A stretch of 64,000 bases of DNA, from assembly GCA_019419585.1 (NCBI GenBank), contig DXZQ01000013.1, forward strand, positions 10,458-74,457, written 5' to 3'. Below, one piece after another: positions 49,563 through 58,664 of the stretch (positions within the stretch are counted from its first letter, which is position 1; the number at the start of each line of letters is the position of its first letter). Source of the DNA: Collinsella sp. (GTDB taxonomy: Bacteria > Actinomycetota > Coriobacteriia > Coriobacteriales > Coriobacteriaceae). The notes under the pieces are model-generated. The model had not been told where the DNA came from, ran no database searches, and saw nothing but the letters and a program-made list of their open reading frames with translations. The translations under genes and the position numbers were made by a program.

Positions 49563-51035
49563 TTACTTGGCCTGCTTATCGAGCGTGGGCTTCATGGCAA
49601 TCAGGATTGCAGCGGCGACCACGGAGCCAATCACGATGTCCAGGCAGAACAGCGCGACGTTGTTGGTGGCAAGGGCGACGATAAAGCCACCGTGCGGGAC
49701 GTAGCAGTCGATACCCTGGAAGGCGGCGAGCGCCGCGCCCACGGCAGAGCCGATGCAGATGCCGGGCAGGGTGTGGCCAAGGTCCTTGACCGCGAAGGGG
49801 ATAGCGCCCTCGGTAATGCCGATGCAGCCCATGAACAGTGCGGAGATACCCATCTGACGATCGGCGTCATCGAACTTATTCTTGGCGATGAGCGCAGCGA
49901 GGCCGCAGGCGATCGGGGGAATGGCGACGGCGACGCGGAACATACCGTTAGGGCCATAGATGCCGGAGGCCATGATGGCCATAGTAAAGGTCGAAGCGGT
50001 CTTGTTGATGGGGCCGCCCATATCGAAGGCGGTCATAACACCAATGACCAGGCCCAGGACGACGGCGGAGCCGCCCTGCAGGCTACCGAGCACGCTGGTG
50101 AGCCAATCCATCACAAAGCCAAGCGGCGTGGCCAGGATGTAGATGTAGGCCATGCCCAGGACGAGCGAGGTCAGAATCGGGATGATCAGGATGGGCATGA
50201 TGGTCTGGATGGTGTTGTTGACCTTCCAGGTCTTCATCCAGCGGACAAAGTAGCCGCAGATGACAGCCATGATCATGGCGCCCAAGAAGCCGGTCGAAAC
50301 GCTGTTGCCGCTCGGGGTGACGACGGCGTTGTTGACCAAGTAGCCCAGGACGAAGCCGGGGGCAAGTGCGGGCTTACCGGCCATCGAGTAGGCGATGTAT
50401 GCCGCAAGCACCGGAATCATCATAGAGATGCCGGCCATGCCGATGGTGTTAAGGCTCACCATCAACGGGTTGGTGACCTCCATGCCGCTAGCACCGGCAG
50501 TACCGGATGCCAACGAGAAGGCGAGGAACACGCCACCGATAACGACAATGGGGATAAAATAGGAAACGCCGGTATTGAATGCATTGAGCAGCGTCTTGCC
50601 AGGATCGGCAAAGATAGACTGCTTGGACGCCGGTGTCGGGGCCTGCGGGGCAGCGGAGACGGCCTTCTTCTCTGCCTTGGCCTCGGCCTTGGGCGCGTCA
50701 ACGGCGCCACCCGTCGCCTTGATGATCTCGACAGCCTGGTCGATGATCTTGACCGGATCGGCGATCACATCGGAAGTACCGACCTTGAGGAACTTGCCCT
50801 CGGCCATCTTCTGCTCAAAACGGTCCTCGTTCTCGACACCCACGTCGACGGACTCCAGGACCAGGTCGGCGGAGTTCACGTCTTCCTGCGTGAGCTCATT
50901 CTCAATACCCAGGCCACCCTGAGCCTCGACCTTGCACTCGATGCCACGGGCGGCGCATTCATCTTGAATCGCCTTCTGGGCCATATACGTGTGGGCGATA
51001 CCCACGGTACAGGCGGCAACGCCTACGATCTTCAT
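49563..51035 (-). CDS. PTS fructose-family EIIBC component
   Basis: A 490-residue permease. The N-terminal EIIB domain has phospho-Cys9 in VGVAACTVGIAHTYMAQ. An Ala/Lys-rich linker (about 105-135) leads to a membrane EIIC domain (VSYFIPIVVIGGVFLAFS ... FDMGGPINKTA, GCIGITEGAIPFAV). It brings in and phosphorylates a sugar of the fructose/mannose class; the true substrate is not readable. It is the first gene of the operon. The start at 51035 has GAGGGAAG. Confidence 0.93.
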   Translation of the reverse strand: MKIVGVAACTVGIAHTYMAQKAIQDECAARGIECKVEAQGGLGIENELTQEDVNSADLVLESVDVGVENEDRFEQKMAEGKFLKVGTSDVIADPVKIIDQAVEIIKATGGAVDAPKAEAKAEKKAVSAAPQAPTPASKQSIFADPGKTLLNAFNTGVSYFIPIVVIGGVFLAFSLASGTAGASGMEVTNPLMVSLNTIGMAGISMMIPVLAAYIAYSMAGKPALAPGFVLGYLVNNAVVTPSGNSVSTGFLGAMIMAVICGYFVRWMKTWKVNNTIQTIMPILIIPILTSLVLGMAYIYILATPLGFVMDWLTSVLGSLQGGSAVVLGLVIGVMTAFDMGGPINKTASTFTMAIMASGIYGPNGMFRVAVAIPPIACGLAALIAKNKFDDADRQMGISALFMGCIGITEGAIPFAVKDLGHTLPGICIGSAVGAALAAFQGIDCYVPHGGFIVALATNNVALFCLDIVIGSVVAAAILIAMKPTLDKQAK

Positions 51036-51195
51036 TGCTTCCCTCTTTTCATAGAGTTGCGTGCGCAAGACACCGTTTGCGGAGGCCTCCGGAGTATCCC
51101 CTGCCGTTTGGACTTACTGTCTTTTCGACAAGACCAATATAGATGCTCGTTTTTCTTAATGCCAGCTTATTTCGGTAAACGCGCAGGTCAGAGCG

Positions 51196-51228
51196 TTGGT
51201 TATGCGATTTAGTTATGCGTTTAACCAA
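51196..51228. promoter_or_regulatory. Candidate operator between the PTS operon and its LacI-type regulator
   Basis: TTGGTTATGCG and TATGCGTTTAACCAA form a dyad (TTGGTT at 51196-51201, AACCAA at 51223-51228) with two direct GTTATGCG repeats inside (51199-51206, 51212-51219). It lies in the 415-base divergent space, otherwise without a gene. Confidence 0.5.
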
Positions 51229-51450
51229 AAATGAATCCTGCGATTTTACCCTCGATTTCAAAAGTCAAGAAGTATTTGATTTTCTCGGTAGACGGCAGAT
51301 GCGCATGCCGGTCACAAATTTCGACCCCACCCGTATACCGCATTTGTTGCATACTCATATGAAAGGAAAAGGTCGCTCACCGAAGCGTATCCCTCACCAA
51401 GACTCAAAGTCATCATGTTGGAAAATGCTCATCTGTCGGAAGGAGTCGCT

Positions 51451-52461
51451 GTGGCAAAACAGCGCGTTACGATCGCAGACGTCGCTCGAGAGGCGGGAAC
51501 CTCGACGGCAAGCGTCTCGTATTACCTCAACGACAAACGAGAAAAGCTTAGCGAAAAGACGCAGAACAAAATCGCGCGCGTCATTAAGGAACTCGGATAC
51601 GTTCCCAACGCCCAAGCGCAGACGCTCACCGGCAAGCAAACCCACGTCATTGCCATCATCATTTTGGATAACACCAACAAATGGGCGGGGCTCGTTCTCA
51701 ATGGCATGGAGCAGGTCATGCTCCCCGCGGGCTACCAGACGGTCGTTTGCACGAGCAACTTTAACCCCGAGACCGAGCTCATGTACGTCGACAAGATGCT
51801 CTCGCTGGGCGTCGATGGCTTTATCATCCAGCCCACGGCAAACTTCAAAGCCGTGCACGACCGCATTAGACGCGCCGGCAAGCCGGTCGTCTTTTTCGAT
51901 GCGGCCATCTACAGCCCAGGCACCAGCTGGATCAAAACCAACCTCTACGACGGCGTGTACAATGCCACGCAGGCGCTTCTCGATGCCGGCTACGAGGACT
52001 TTTTCTCCATTGCCGCCAATATGACCGAAATGCGCACCCGCATGGAACGTTTTCAGGGATATGCCGAGGCATTAGCCGCGAATGGGCAGCTCTACAAAGC
52101 CATCCCCATCGACCACAACAAGCCGTCAATCAACGAGCTTACCGAGTACTTTAAATTCAAGTTTAATCCCGCCAAGCGTACGCTCGTCTTTGTCCAAAAC
52201 CAATGGGCGCTCCCCCGCGTCTACAAGGCACTTCAGCCCATGGCCCATCTGCTTCCGCAGCAAATCGGCCTTTTGGGACTCAACTGCGAAGACTGGACTA
52301 ATCTCACCACACCGACCGTCTCCACCATCATCGAGCCCGTCGACCAGGAAGGTCGCGAAGCAGCCGAGATGTTGCTCGCCCTACTTGACGGCAGCAGCGA
52401 ACCCGGCGAGCAGCGCATTCTCGAGTGCAAGCTCAACTGGCTCGACTCCACCTCGATCTAG
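51451..52461 (+). CDS. LacI-family regulator of the PTS operon (probable)
   Basis: A 336-residue regulator: helix-turn-helix VTIADVAREAGTSTASVSYYL, hinge NAQAQTLTGKQ, then a sugar-binding-protein-like effector domain. The GTG at 51451 is chosen because GGAAGGAG lies five bases upstream; an ATG at 51415 has no site. Divergence from the EIIBC gene makes that operon the natural target. Confidence 0.9.
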   Translation: MAKQRVTIADVAREAGTSTASVSYYLNDKREKLSEKTQNKIARVIKELGYVPNAQAQTLTGKQTHVIAIIILDNTNKWAGLVLNGMEQVMLPAGYQTVVCTSNFNPETELMYVDKMLSLGVDGFIIQPTANFKAVHDRIRRAGKPVVFFDAAIYSPGTSWIKTNLYDGVYNATQALLDAGYEDFFSIAANMTEMRTRMERFQGYAEALAANGQLYKAIPIDHNKPSINELTEYFKFKFNPAKRTLVFVQNQWALPRVYKALQPMAHLLPQQIGLLGLNCEDWTNLTTPTVSTIIEPVDQEGREAAEMLLALLDGSSEPGEQRILECKLNWLDSTSI

Positions 52462-52580
52462 ACCGCGGGACAAATTAATCAGGAGTGTTTGTCCCAAATC
52501 TTAAGTATTTGTTCGGCAGAACGGCCCCTGCCGGCTCCTGCTAGACTGGTAGATTCCCAACCGTCCATCCAGGAGCCTCA

Positions 52581-53558
52581 ATGTCGCGCAAGTCCGCCTA
52601 CAAGCAAGTACTTTCCATCGGCACCGCCGTGGTGCTGGGGTTTGCGCTGTTTACGGGATCGCTCGACGGGGCGCCCAAGCTGCTCTCGCCGCAAAGCGAC
52701 GAGCAGGCGGCGGCTCTGGCCGAGAAGCAAAGCGAGAGCCCCAACCGCACCGACGACGAAGCAGACCTGGTTGCCCGGCTCGAATCGGGGACGGCAAGCT
52801 CCTCGGATTCCAAAGGCGGCCAAAGCACCGGCGATGGCTCCGAATCCACCACAACCGGCACCGCTGGCGATGTCTCTTCGAACGCCACCCCCATCGACGA
52901 AGTGGAAAACCCCGATCTCGACCGCGCGCGCGGCGTATACCTCACCAGCATTCCCGACTACGCCGGCAACTCCTACGTTGCCCTTCGCGCCGATGGCACG
53001 CACCCGCTCGGCACACCGTCGTTCACGCTCGATGAATACGAGCGGGCCACCGAAGAAGGATGCTTTAAGAAGTTCTCAAAGCTCGACAGCCTGGGCCGTA
53101 CCCGCAAAGCACTCGCCTGCATAGGACCCGAATCGCTCGGTCAGGGTAAGCGCGGCGATATCTCGCGTATCCATCCTGCCGGTTGGCACCAGCAGCGCTA
53201 CGACTTTATTCCAGGCCAGAGCCTCTACAACCGCTGCCACCTCATCGCCTGGTCGCTCTGCGGCGAAAACGCCAATCGCAAGAATCTCCTCACCGGCACG
53301 CGCTATCTCAACGAAACGGGCATGCTGCCGTTTGAAGAGCAGATCCTCGGCTACATCCGCGACACGGGCAACCACGTGCTCTACCGCGTCACGCCCATGT
53401 ATAACGAAGAGGAACTCGTCTGCCGCGGCGTTCGCCTCGAGGCACAATCGGTCGAGGACCACGGCAAAACGCTGTGCTTCCACGTGTACTGCTACAACCT
53501 GCAGCCGCATGTGCAGATCGACTACGCCACCGGCCGCAACCAGGCCTCGGGGGACTAA
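52581..53558 (+). CDS. Secreted DNA/RNA non-specific endonuclease (DNA-entry nuclease type)
   Basis: A 325-residue protein: N-terminal signal/anchor segment (VLSIGTAVVLGFALFTGS), a Ser/Asp/Glu-rich linker to about 115, then a beta-beta-alpha-metal nuclease domain. The motif normally reading DRGHL is NRCHLIAWSL here, followed by ENANRKNLLTGTRYLNETG, which supplies the metal-binding Asn. The catalytic His is kept. It may degrade or process external DNA. AGGAG precedes the ATG. Confidence 0.85.
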   Translation: MSRKSAYKQVLSIGTAVVLGFALFTGSLDGAPKLLSPQSDEQAAALAEKQSESPNRTDDEADLVARLESGTASSSDSKGGQSTGDGSESTTTGTAGDVSSNATPIDEVENPDLDRARGVYLTSIPDYAGNSYVALRADGTHPLGTPSFTLDEYERATEEGCFKKFSKLDSLGRTRKALACIGPESLGQGKRGDISRIHPAGWHQQRYDFIPGQSLYNRCHLIAWSLCGENANRKNLLTGTRYLNETGMLPFEEQILGYIRDTGNHVLYRVTPMYNEEELVCRGVRLEAQSVEDHGKTLCFHVYCYNLQPHVQIDYATGRNQASGD

Positions 53559-53603
53559 CCCCTCAGCACGACAAGAACCGATTTGCATCCCCCAGGGATC
53601 AAA

Positions 53604-53636
53604 AAGGGCCGCTCCGGATCACCCAGAGCGGCCCTT
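53604..53636. terminator. Bidirectional terminator
   Basis: AAGGGCCGCTC ... GAGCGGCCCTT between converging nuclease and EF-G-like genes. T-rich on the minus side. Confidence 0.82.
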
Positions 53637-53670
53637 GCATCAACATGCGTGGCGCAGGCAAAACCACACG

Positions 53671-55746
53671 TTACTTGGCGCGGCCCTCCTCATAGCGCTC
53701 GACCAGCTTGGCCTGAACGTCATAAGGCACCTGCTCATAGCCTGCGGGCTTCATGGTAAAGTCGCCCGTGCCGCGCGTGATAGAGCGCAGGCGCGTCGAG
53801 TAATCCGTCAGCTCGGCCAGCGGGGCCTGGGCAATGACCACGGTGTCGCCGCGCTCATCGGTCTCCATACCCGTCACGCGACCGCGCGAGGCCGAGATGT
53901 CACCCATCACGGCACCGGCGTAGCTCTCGGGGATTGTCACCGTGATTTCCTCGATGGGCTCCAGCACCACCGGGTCGGCATCGGCGCATGCCTTGCGCAG
54001 GCCGATGCGAGCCGCCGCGCGGAACGCCATCTCGTTGGAGTCGACGCTGTGATACGAGCCGTCGTACACAGCCACGCGAATGCCCGTGAGCGGATAGCCG
54101 GCAATGATGCCGTCCCTCATGGTCTCCTGGACGCCCTTGTCCACGGCGGGAATCAGCGAGCGCGGAATGCGGCCGCCCACGACCTCGTCCACAAACTCAT
54201 AGCCATCGCTCGTGCCGTCGGGCCCAATGAGCGGCTCCACGCGCAGCCAGCAGTCGCCGTACTGACCGGCACCACCGGTCTGCTTCTTGTGGCGGCCCTG
54301 AGCGCTCGCCGTGCGGCGGATGGTCTCGCGATACGGGATGCGGATCGGCACGCTCTTGGCAGCGACCTTGGTGCGGTCCTCCAGACGGTTGAGCAGCACC
54401 GAAACCTGCGCCTCACCAACGGCGGAGATAATGGTCTGGCCGGTCTCCTCGTCGCGGTCGATGCTCATGGTCGGATCGGCCTTGCAGGCCTTCTCGATAA
54501 ACGTGTAGAGCTTCTCTTCGTCCCCGCGATTCTCGGCCTCAATAGCGATGCGATACTGCGAGTTGGGGAACTTAAACGCCGCAGCCTCGACCTTGCCGGT
54601 AATGGAGAGCGTGTCACCCGTCTCGGCCGCCAACTTGGGCGCCACGATAATGTCGCCGGCATAGGCGTGACCGACCTCGGTCATGTCGCGGCCGCACATC
54701 ACATACAGGTGAGCCAGACGGTCGCTCTTGCGGGTACGCGCGTTGATCAGCTCAAGACCCGGCTCAAGCGTGCCCGTCAGCACCTTGATAAAGCTGATGC
54801 GACCCTGCTGCGGATCGGCCAGCGTCTTAAACACAAACGCCACCGGACGATCGTCGTCACTCGAGATCTTAAGCGAATCGCCGTCGATAAGCGGCATCTC
54901 GCCGTAGTCGGTCGGCGCCGGGAAGTACGTTGCGATGTCGTCCATCAGCGAGTTGACGCCCTGCTCCTTAATGCAATCGCCCGCAAAGACCGGCACAAAG
55001 ATGCGCTCGGCGATCGCCTTCGACAGCAGGCCTTCAAGTTCCTCCTGCGTCAGCGTCTCCTCGCCTTCCAGGTACTTCATCATCAGCTCGTCGTCGGCCT
55101 CGGCCACCAACTCGCACAGATGGTCATGGGCTTCCTCGGCCTGGGCACGATACTCCTCGGGAATCTCCGACTCAACGGCTTCGGTGCCGTTGCAATGGCG
55201 CGCCTTCATGCGCACCAGGTCGATGATGCCGTCAAAGTCCTCGCCCTCGCCCCAGGGAAGGGTCACGGCGCCCAGGCGCGTGCCAAAGCGCTCCTGCAGC
55301 AGGTCCATCGTGGTCGCAAAGCTGGCTTCGGAGCGCGACAGGCGGTTTACGAACACCGCACGCGCCAGGCGCAGGTCCTCGGCGGCATACCAGAGCTTAA
55401 CCGTCGTAGGCTGCGGGCCGGCCTCGGCGTCGACCACAAACAGAGCCGTCTCGCAGACGCTCATCGCGGCAAAGGCGTCGCCGATAAAATCGGGGTAGCA
55501 CGGGGCGTCGAGCACATTGATGCGCGCGCCCTTCCAGTCGATCGGCGCGATGGTCGTCGAGATGGAGAATGAACGCTTGACCTCTTCAGGGTCATAGTCG
55601 AGCGTAGGCTTGGTGCCGTCGTGGCCGCCCAGGCGGGCGGTCTTGCCGGAAAGGTGGAGCATGGCTTCGGCGAGTGAAGTCTTGCCCACCCCGCCTTGGC
55701 CTACGAGCACCACGTTCCTTACGTTACCGGTCTTGGGAGCACCCAT
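53671..55746 (-). CDS. EF-G-like GTPase, atypical
   Basis: A 691-residue protein with all EF-G domains in order. The P-loop is GQGGVGKTS (16-24), but the switch II motif reads DAPCYPDF instead of DTPGHVDF, and the guanine-specificity motif NKxD is NRLSRSE (134-140). GTP specificity and hydrolysis may therefore differ from true EF-G. Domain IV retains GRHKKQTGGAGQYGD. This type of EF-G paralogue occurs in Actinobacteria and Firmicutes with unknown function. The start at 55746 has AAGGAGG. Confidence 0.87.
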   Translation of the reverse strand: MGAPKTGNVRNVVLVGQGGVGKTSLAEAMLHLSGKTARLGGHDGTKPTLDYDPEEVKRSFSISTTIAPIDWKGARINVLDAPCYPDFIGDAFAAMSVCETALFVVDAEAGPQPTTVKLWYAAEDLRLARAVFVNRLSRSEASFATTMDLLQERFGTRLGAVTLPWGEGEDFDGIIDLVRMKARHCNGTEAVESEIPEEYRAQAEEAHDHLCELVAEADDELMMKYLEGEETLTQEELEGLLSKAIAERIFVPVFAGDCIKEQGVNSLMDDIATYFPAPTDYGEMPLIDGDSLKISSDDDRPVAFVFKTLADPQQGRISFIKVLTGTLEPGLELINARTRKSDRLAHLYVMCGRDMTEVGHAYAGDIIVAPKLAAETGDTLSITGKVEAAAFKFPNSQYRIAIEAENRGDEEKLYTFIEKACKADPTMSIDRDEETGQTIISAVGEAQVSVLLNRLEDRTKVAAKSVPIRIPYRETIRRTASAQGRHKKQTGGAGQYGDCWLRVEPLIGPDGTSDGYEFVDEVVGGRIPRSLIPAVDKGVQETMRDGIIAGYPLTGIRVAVYDGSYHSVDSNEMAFRAAARIGLRKACADADPVVLEPIEEITVTIPESYAGAVMGDISASRGRVTGMETDERGDTVVIAQAPLAELTDYSTRLRSITRGTGDFTMKPAGYEQVPYDVQAKLVERYEEGRAK

Positions 55747-55985
55747 GATGACCTCCTTGCAGGGCCGCGCGCATTGCGCGACGCCAACGGGGAGAGTTCG
55801 CGGTCGGTGCCATCCCGGGAGCAGCATGGTCGGCAGCCGAGCCGACTCACCCTCCAAATGTCCTATGCCACCACCCTACCCTCACGGGCGACCGTCCATG
55901 CACACCTTTCGGCGCACGTACGGATACAGGCGGCGAGAGGAAGAGACAAGCTTGTGAGGCGATTATTGAACTCCGTCGATGCAAA

Positions 55986-56023
55986 CAAAAAGCCGCCACA
56001 GACCGTAAGACCTGCGGCGGCTT
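55986..56023 (-). terminator. Terminator of the amino acid ABC importer operon
   Basis: AAGCCGCC ... GGCGGCTT, followed by TTTTTG on the minus strand. Confidence 0.8.
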
Positions 56024-56056
56024 CGCCTCAATTAATAGTTGAGTAAATACCTGAGC

Positions 56057-56821
56057 CTATCCCTCGATACGGCTCAAGAACTCACGGGTGCGCTGCTCAC
56101 GCGGATGGTCGATGACCTGCTCGGCAGGACCCTCCTCGACAATGCGGCCGCCATCCATAAAGACCACGCGGTCGGCAACATCGCGCGCAAACTGCATTGC
56201 GTGGGTCACGATCACCATCGTCATGTTCTGCGCAGCGAGGTCCTTAATGACACGCAGCACCTCGGCCGTCAACTCGGGGTCGAGCGCCGAGGTCGGCTCG
56301 TCAAAGAACAAGATCTCCGGGTCGAGCGCCAAGGCGCGGGCGATACTCACACGCTGTTGCTGACCGCCCGAAAGCTCACATGGCACCTTGTTCTCGTTGC
56401 CCGTAAGCCCCATCTGCGCGATCAACTCACGCGCACGCGCTTCGGCCTGCTCGCGCGGACGCTTGAGTACGCGAACCGGAGCGTCGGTGATGTTTTTCAT
56501 CACCGTATAGTGCGGAAACAGATTGTAATTTTGGAACACCAGGCCGAATCGCGAGCGTGTCCGCTTGGGCACATCGCCCTTCGCATAGACCGCGCCCGAA
56601 CCCGCATCCGTCGCAACGGCAAGGTCACCAAACGAGAGCGAGCCTCCGTCGAGTGTCTCGAGCAGCGTGGCACACCGCAGCAGCGTGGACTTGCCGCCAC
56701 CCGAAGGCCCGATAATCGCCACGACCTCGCCACGCTTGACCTCGAGCGAGATATCCTTGAGCACCTCATTGCCGCCAAATGCCTTGCGCGCGCTATCGAT
56801 TTTCATCACTGAGTTAGTCAT
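56057..56821 (-). CDS. Polar amino acid ABC importer, ATP-binding subunit
   Basis: 254 residues with GPSGGGKST (Walker A), LSGGQQQRVSIARAL (signature) and ILFFDEPTSALDPE (Walker B), of the GlnQ/HisP type. An insert of about 25 residues sits before the Q-loop (LAVATDAGSGAVYAKGDVPK). The start overlaps the permease end by eight bases. It energises the importer with the genes at 56814 and 57467. Confidence 0.93.
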   Translation of the reverse strand: MTNSVMKIDSARKAFGGNEVLKDISLEVKRGEVVAIIGPSGGGKSTLLRCATLLETLDGGSLSFGDLAVATDAGSGAVYAKGDVPKRTRSRFGLVFQNYNLFPHYTVMKNITDAPVRVLKRPREQAEARARELIAQMGLTGNENKVPCELSGGQQQRVSIARALALDPEILFFDEPTSALDPELTAEVLRVIKDLAAQNMTMVIVTHAMQFARDVADRVVFMDGGRIVEEGPAEQVIDHPREQRTREFLSRIEG

Positions 56822-57467
56822 GGTAGTAATCCAATTTTTTCTCCGCGGCGCCCAGCAGCATCTCGACCACAAAGTTAAAGACCCAGTAGATCAGCGCCGC
56901 GATCGCAAACGGCACCATGCTCACTTGCGAGGCAACTAGCGCCTTGGCCGTCGAGAACATCTCGCCCACGCCAATGGCAAATGCCAGCGACGTATCCTTG
57001 ACCAGCGTGATAATCTCGTTTCCCATCGCCGGCAAAATACGCTTAGCGACCTGCGGCATCACGATATACAGAAACGTCTGTATGCGCGAATAGCCCAGCA
57101 CCTCGGCTGCCTCGTATTGACCGCGCGGAATGGACTGCAGGCCCGAGCGATAGATCTCGGCAAAGTAACCGGCGTAGTTGATGATGAACGCCACGACGCA
57201 CGCCGTCCACTTGGAATCGGGCGTGAGCGAAATGCCAAACACGTAGTACGGGGCAAAGTAGATGGCAAACATCTGCAGCATGAGCGGCGTACCGCGCATG
57301 ACCGAAATGTAGATGCGCGCAATCCAGCGGAGCGGCGCAATTTTGCTCATGCGCATAAACGCCACGGGGATTCCCAGCGGAATCGATCCCAGCAGCGTCA
57401 GCACAAACAACTGCAAGCTGACCAAGAACCCCTGGCCAAGCATCTGCATCATGACCTGAATAGACAT
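56814..57467 (-). CDS. Polar amino acid ABC importer, permease
   Basis: 217 residues, about five membrane segments, with the HisM-type cytoplasmic loop EVLGYSRIQTFLYIVMPQVAKRILPAM for ATPase coupling. Its ATG overlaps the TAA of the binding-protein gene (TAATG). A single permease implies a homodimeric channel. Confidence 0.92.
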   Translation of the reverse strand: MSIQVMMQMLGQGFLVSLQLFVLTLLGSIPLGIPVAFMRMSKIAPLRWIARIYISVMRGTPLMLQMFAIYFAPYYVFGISLTPDSKWTACVVAFIINYAGYFAEIYRSGLQSIPRGQYEAAEVLGYSRIQTFLYIVMPQVAKRILPAMGNEIITLVKDTSLAFAIGVGEMFSTAKALVASQVSMVPFAIAALIYWVFNFVVEMLLGAAEKKLDYYHD

Positions 57468-58327
57468 TACTTGAGCACCCAATTATCGAAAGATAGACCA
57501 TAGCTTGAATACTTATCGCACAGGTCCTTGACTGTACCGTCCTCATAGAGTGCCTTGAGCGACTCGGTCACAGCGTCGGCCGACTTGGTGTCGCCCTTCT
57601 TAAAGCCGACGGCGTAGTGCTCGCTGGACAGCGGCTTGTCGAGCTGCGTATAGGCATTGGGCTTGGCGGCAAGCTGATACTGGGCAATCGAAAGGTCGCA
57701 AGCCACGGCATCGACCGCACCGCTCTCGAGCTGCATAAAGGCCGTGTTGTACTCGCCGATCGTGTCGAGCGTGGCAAACGTCGCCGCCAGATCCTTCTGG
57801 TCACCCTCGAGTACATCCTGCGCAGCGGAATCGGTCTGGGTAATCACGGTCTTGCCGGCAAGGTCGTCCCAGCTCTTGATGCCCGCATCCTTCTTGACCA
57901 CCAGCACCTGCTCGTTGAGCATGTACGGCTCGGAGAACGTGTAGTCGTCCTCGCGACCCTCCATGGTAAAGCCGTTCCAGATGCAGTTGATGGCACCCGA
58001 GTTGAGCAGCGTATCCTTTGCATCCCAGTCGATGGCCTCGTATTTGACCTCCCAGCCCTGCTTATCGGCAACAGCCTTGGCCAGATCGAGATCAAAGCCG
58101 GTGTACTCGCCATCATCGCCCACAAAGCCATACGGAGGATAGGACTTGTCAAAGCCCACGACGAGCTTCTTGGACTCCGCAGCGCCCTTCACATCCTTGG
58201 CCGCGGCAGAGCCAGCAGCGGAGCCCTTGCCGGCACCACCGCCGCAACCGACAAGACCAAGGCCAAGCACCGTGGCAAGCGAGCCGGCTAGACCAACAAA
58301 CTGACGACGAGACATATCGGTGTTCAT
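57467..58327 (-). CDS. Polar amino acid ABC importer, substrate-binding lipoprotein
   Basis: 286 residues. A twin-arginine-like start (SRRQFVGLAG) and lipobox LVGC (Cys28) mark a lipoprotein. The family 3 binding fold follows: VVGFDKSYPPYGFVGDDGEYTGFDLDLAKAV, EAIDWDAKDTLLNSG, and AGKTVITQTDSAAQDVL. It probably binds a polar or sulfur amino acid; the ligand cannot be named. AAGGGGG precedes the ATG. Confidence 0.93.
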   Translation of the reverse strand: MNTDMSRRQFVGLAGSLATVLGLGLVGCGGGAGKGSAAGSAAAKDVKGAAESKKLVVGFDKSYPPYGFVGDDGEYTGFDLDLAKAVADKQGWEVKYEAIDWDAKDTLLNSGAINCIWNGFTMEGREDDYTFSEPYMLNEQVLVVKKDAGIKSWDDLAGKTVITQTDSAAQDVLEGDQKDLAATFATLDTIGEYNTAFMQLESGAVDAVACDLSIAQYQLAAKPNAYTQLDKPLSSEHYAVGFKKGDTKSADAVTESLKALYEDGTVKDLCDKYSSYGLSFDNWVLK

Positions 58328-58346
58328 GGTATTCCCCCTTGATGGT

Positions 58347-58399
58347 ACTTTAGTTAGGTAAAGTGAGTCATGTAACGTTCAGAATCATACACTTTAGTG
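58347..58399. promoter_or_regulatory. Candidate operator of the amino acid importer
   Basis: ACTTTA-N6-TAAAGT (58347-58364) and the palindrome CACTTTAGTG (58390-58399) share the core ACTTTAGT, 20-70 bases before the lipoprotein start. They may be paired sites for one regulator. Confidence 0.4.
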
Positions 58400-58420
58400 A
58401 GATGGAGTACAAGGGAGGGC

Positions 58421-58557
58421 TTGCCCGCCGGATGCCGGGGCAGGGGTTAAGTTTGCTGCTCTACAGTCCTGCTCACGACGGAGAGCACATTAAGTGCTCT
58501 CCTGTTCGTGCGGAACTCGCGACAAACTTAACCCCTGCCCCGGCATCCGGCGGGCAA
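58421..58557. repeat. Nested palindrome, copy C
   Basis: Perfect 35-base outer arms (58421-58455, 58523-58557). Inner hairpin GGAGAGCAC-ATTAA-GTGCTCTCC at 58480-58502. Left box CTGCTCTACAGTCCTGC and right box CGTGCGGAACTCGCGA are as in copies A and B, while both stems have different sequences. Unlike the other copies it lies between diverging genes. Confidence 0.92.
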
Positions 58558-58664
58558 ACGTCGTTGGGCTTATCACTGACACGATTAAACCGCTTGTATA
58601 TCGTCTGCTGGCTTGGCACGGTACAATACTTGCAGCTTTAATTCATGAATTAGTGGAGTTATTG

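Noticed and set aside
48078..51212. 1044-codon plus-strand open frame opposite the PTS operon
   Set aside because: Antisense to gatZ-like and EIIBC genes; no family motif and no initiation signal.
53332..55572. 746-codon plus-strand open frame opposite the EF-G-like gene
   Set aside because: Antisense frame of a conserved GTPase; overlaps the nuclease gene end.
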